In this document: positions 62,252 to 64,000 of the stretch, piece by piece
How positions within the stretch are numbered: the stretch's first letter is position 1
How the letters are laid out: the number at the start of each line of letters is the position of its first letter
Notes under the pieces: model-generated
Databases searched by the model: none
Told to the model about the DNA's origin: nothing
The model's input: only the letters and a program-made list of their open reading frames with translations
DNA from: Clostridiaceae bacterium
Lineage (GTDB): Bacteria; Bacillota; Clostridia; UBA1212; DUPL01
Direction of reading: 5' to 3'
DNA: 64,000 nucleotides
NCBI GenBank assembly: GCA_012838385.1
Contig: DUPL01000118.1
Location: 1-64,000 of the forward strand
Translations under genes and position numbers: made by a program

Positions 62252-63607
62252 TTATACTGTCAGATGGTCTACTCTTTTTCTTATCAGGATAATATACCAG
62301 GCTGTTAATACTGTACCTTTTAATATGCTTGATATGCTTATTGCCCACCATATTCCATTAAGTCCAAGACTTGTTGCTGACAACCCAATTGCCATTGGAA
62401 TTCTAAGAGCATTAAAAGATATTCCTACAATTGGGGGTGGAAAAGGTTTTCCAAGACCATAAAATGCTCCAGCTGTTGTTATCTCTATACACATAAACAA
62501 CTGTGAAGCAGCAAGAATTCTCAGGTAGTCAATACCCAGAGTAATTGTTTCACTTTCTTCAACAAAAACAGCAAACAAAGGCTCTGCAAAGAAAAACAAC
62601 AAAACTGTTGCAAAAACCCCTATAACAGAAACTATCGCAAGGCCTACAAAATAGCCTGTTTTTACCCTGTCCAGTTTTCTGGCGCCAAGATTCTGCCCAA
62701 TAAATGCGCTCATGGCAGATTGAAATCCGCCTGCGGTTAGCCAGGATATTGACTCAATCTGGGAGCCCACTTTTTGAACCGCTATGGCAGTTGTCCCCCA
62801 GCCAGCAATTATGCGCGCTATAATCATTGCAATTATTGCAAACAAGCCACTCTGCAAAGCAGAAGGAATGCCAATTTTCGATATCCTGAGTACATATTCA
62901 GCCTTTGGTCTTCTGAAGAAATGTATATCTGAGAAGACATCGGGCAGTTTTCTCGCCTTTAAGAGGAAGATACTCGAAGCTATTACCTGAGCTATTACTG
63001 TAGCTATGGCAGCTCCTTTTACTTCAAGTCTTGGAAAAGGACCAATTCCGAATATTAGAAGTGGGTCAAGTAAAACATTAATAACAAGACCTATTGAATT
63101 GATTAAGAATGGAGTCCTGCTGTCTCCGTGTCCGTTAAATATTGCGGTAAATACAGGGTTAATAAAGAAACAGACAAAACCCAAGGATACAATAACTAGA
63201 TAATCCACCGCATCCTTGATAACATTCTCGTCCCCCAAATTAAAAAAAGCAATCAGCTGGTTTCTGAATACAATCATGACCATTCCATATAACAATGCGA
63301 GGAAAACACCTATCTGAAGGCTCTGCCTTACATACTCTTTTACTCTTTCATGGTCTTTCATACCAACTGCCTGGGCAACATTTACCTCCGCCCCTATTTT
63401 CGGAACTAAAACAAATGCGCTTGCAAGCCAGGTGAAAAATCCTACCGTACCAACAGACGCCACCGCATCAGAACCAATCTTGCCAACCCAAATCATATCT
63501 ATAAAGCTGTAAGCCATTTGAACAAAGCTTGTCCCCATAATCGGCAGTGCCAGCTTGAAAAGTGTTTTTGCAATATGTCCTTCCGTCAAGTTTGCAGTTC
63601 TTTTCAT
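62252..63607 (-). CDS. MATE-family efflux transporter
   Basis: A 451-residue transporter with about twelve membrane segments in two six-helix halves, exporting drugs or metabolites with Na+ or H+ antiport. The start LTEGHIAKTLFKLALPIMGTSF and MIWVGKIGSDAVASVG are typical of the NorM/DinF-like family, and the second half repeats the pattern (GIPSALQSGLFAIIAMI, AFIGQNLGARKLDRV). The ATG lies about 17 bases after AAGGAG, rather far, and GAAGAAAAG is nearer. Its leader holds a palindrome with a U-tract at the transcription start, suggesting control. Confidence 0.92.
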   Translation of the reverse strand: MKRTANLTEGHIAKTLFKLALPIMGTSFVQMAYSFIDMIWVGKIGSDAVASVGTVGFFTWLASAFVLVPKIGAEVNVAQAVGMKDHERVKEYVRQSLQIGVFLALLYGMVMIVFRNQLIAFFNLGDENVIKDAVDYLVIVSLGFVCFFINPVFTAIFNGHGDSRTPFLINSIGLVINVLLDPLLIFGIGPFPRLEVKGAAIATVIAQVIASSIFLLKARKLPDVFSDIHFFRRPKAEYVLRISKIGIPSALQSGLFAIIAMIIARIIAGWGTTAIAVQKVGSQIESISWLTAGGFQSAMSAFIGQNLGARKLDRVKTGYFVGLAIVSVIGVFATVLLFFFAEPLFAVFVEESETITLGIDYLRILAASQLFMCIEITTAGAFYGLGKPFPPPIVGISFNALRIPMAIGLSATSLGLNGIWWAISISSILKGTVLTAWYIILIRKRVDHLTV

Positions 63608-63644
63608 TCGTATCTTTTCTTCTCCTTATAGTGCATTTGTGTGC

Positions 63645-63686
63645 AAAAAAAATTAGACTTATGTAAGCTGCATAAGTCGTATTATA
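63645..63686 (-). promoter_or_regulatory. MATE promoter -10 with adjoining palindrome/terminator
   Basis: On the minus strand TATAAT (63,681-63,686) is followed 2 bases later by GACTTATG-CAGCTTA-CATAAGTC (63,656-63,678) and then TAATTTTTTTT. The -35 is poor. The 8-bp inverted repeat could be a repressor operator at +1, or a leader terminator acting as attenuator. Confidence 0.55.
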
Positions 63687-63737
63687 TCATTTCTTTTGTA
63701 AAACAGGGAGAATAATGTGTTAATTTGATTCAAAAAG

Positions 63738-63773
63738 AAAGTGCCTAAAGTTTCTAAACCTCAGGCACTTTTT
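63738..63773. terminator. Terminator of the partial gene at the right edge
   Basis: AAAGTGCCTAAAGTTT and AAACCTCAGGCACTTT form a 16-bp stem with few mismatches and a tiny loop, with T-rich tracts on both strands. It lies 4 bases after the stop of the minus-strand gene. Confidence 0.88.
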
Positions 63774-63777
63774 ATAA

Positions 63778-64000
63778 TTATTTCTCACCAACGTACAGGT
63801 AGTTAAGTCTTCCATAGGGTGCTGCATTGCCATCAGTATAGAATGTGAAAATATCACCGTCTCCACTGAAGTTGTCAGCCCATTTGAAGCTGATGGAAAA
63901 CTCCTTGTCGGAAACACCTAAAGTTTTGCGAGGAATGGAAAGCATCAACATGTTCTCTGACAGCTTGTATTCCGCTTTTCCAACCTCTTCCCATTCGTAA
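63778..64000 (-). CDS. C-terminal end of a probable extracellular or carbohydrate-active protein
   Basis: Only the last 74 codons are in the window. They read, in part, YEWEEVGKAEYKLSENMLML, FSISFKWADNFSGDGDIFTF and GNAAPYGRLNYLYVGEK, then stop. The FKWADN...GDI..FYTDG..AP.GR.NY pattern recalls a C-terminal beta-domain I associate with secreted clostridial glycan-related proteins, but I cannot name the family. A strong terminator follows. Confidence 0.7.
   Translation of the reverse strand, partial: YEWEEVGKAEYKLSENMLMLSIPRKTLGVSDKEFSISFKWADNFSGDGDIFTFYTDGNAAPYGRLNYLYVGEK

Overview
The window looks like chromosome from a low-GC, Gram-positive, spore-forming member of the Clostridia. The basis is AT-rich sequence with strong AGGAGG-type ribosome sites, textbook sigma-A promoters (TTGACA-17-TATAAT before alaS and before the rhamnosidase gene), a PyrR-controlled pyrimidine attenuator, a T-box leader, a CotF-like coat protein, RNase J, UUG starts, and secreted proteins with Thr/Pro linkers of the kind common in cellulolytic clostridia (Acetivibrio/Ruminiclostridium-like). 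This placement is inference; no rRNA is present. No CRISPR array, complete prophage or insertion sequence was seen.

Layout. 1-1,000: start of a pyr operon (promoter, PyrR attenuator, pyrR, start of pyrB). 1,003-11,418: a minus-strand run that appears to be one transcription unit, alpha-L-rhamnosidase, lipoprotein amidase, a giant protein with three TerB-N-like modules, a BrxD-like (DUF2791) ATPase and an Lhr-like helicase. The last four genes overlap or nearly touch. This is the most interesting block: a candidate Ter/BREX-related DNA-processing or defence module tied to cell-wall and sugar enzymes. 11,415-17,150: the conserved trmFO-topA-dprA-(yifB)-nrdR neighbourhood, with yifB/comM reduced to an intact 189-codon internal-deletion derivative. 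17,150-17,546: a gene-poor gap with a predicted small minus-strand transcript. 17,547-26,542: MutS-like ATPase, phosphoglycerate mutase, a thymidylate-kinase-like protein, a polysaccharide deacetylase, a lone large serine recombinase, a corrinoid-activating ASKHA/ferredoxin protein and tmcAL.

26,602-30,620: cupin gene, then a DpnII-type restriction locus (extra methyltransferase, dpnM, dpnA, dpnII) in which the endonuclease and the second methylase carry frameshifts while dpnM stays open, then tRNA-Gln(CUG). 30,650-37,311: RNase J, M14 carboxypeptidase, LiaF-like protein, metallophosphoesterase, and coaX with an ECF S component. 37,376-43,944: a minus-strand operon alaS, HIT, homocysteine methyltransferase, sulfatase, VanX-like dipeptidase. 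44,020-50,087: coat protein, PII-like protein, and purE-M-N-H-D (purC and purF not in the cluster).

50,156-53,157: a methyltransferase and PLD-helicase pair with overlapping genes, a second candidate DNA-processing or defence pair. 53,219-56,526: GH38 alpha-mannosidase followed by two tandem superinfection-immunity-type membrane peptides. 56,528-59,061: lipB-lipA and an AraC/GyrI regulator. 59,083-59,690: a full T-box leader whose only downstream gene encodes an unrecognised 98-residue protein. 59,720-60,797: a broken DnaQ exonuclease-BRCT gene. 61,030-64,000: a CofE-like ligase, a MATE exporter whose leader starts with a palindrome/terminator, and the 3' end of a probably secreted protein.

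All names rest on reading translated sequence and recalled family motifs; no database search was run.
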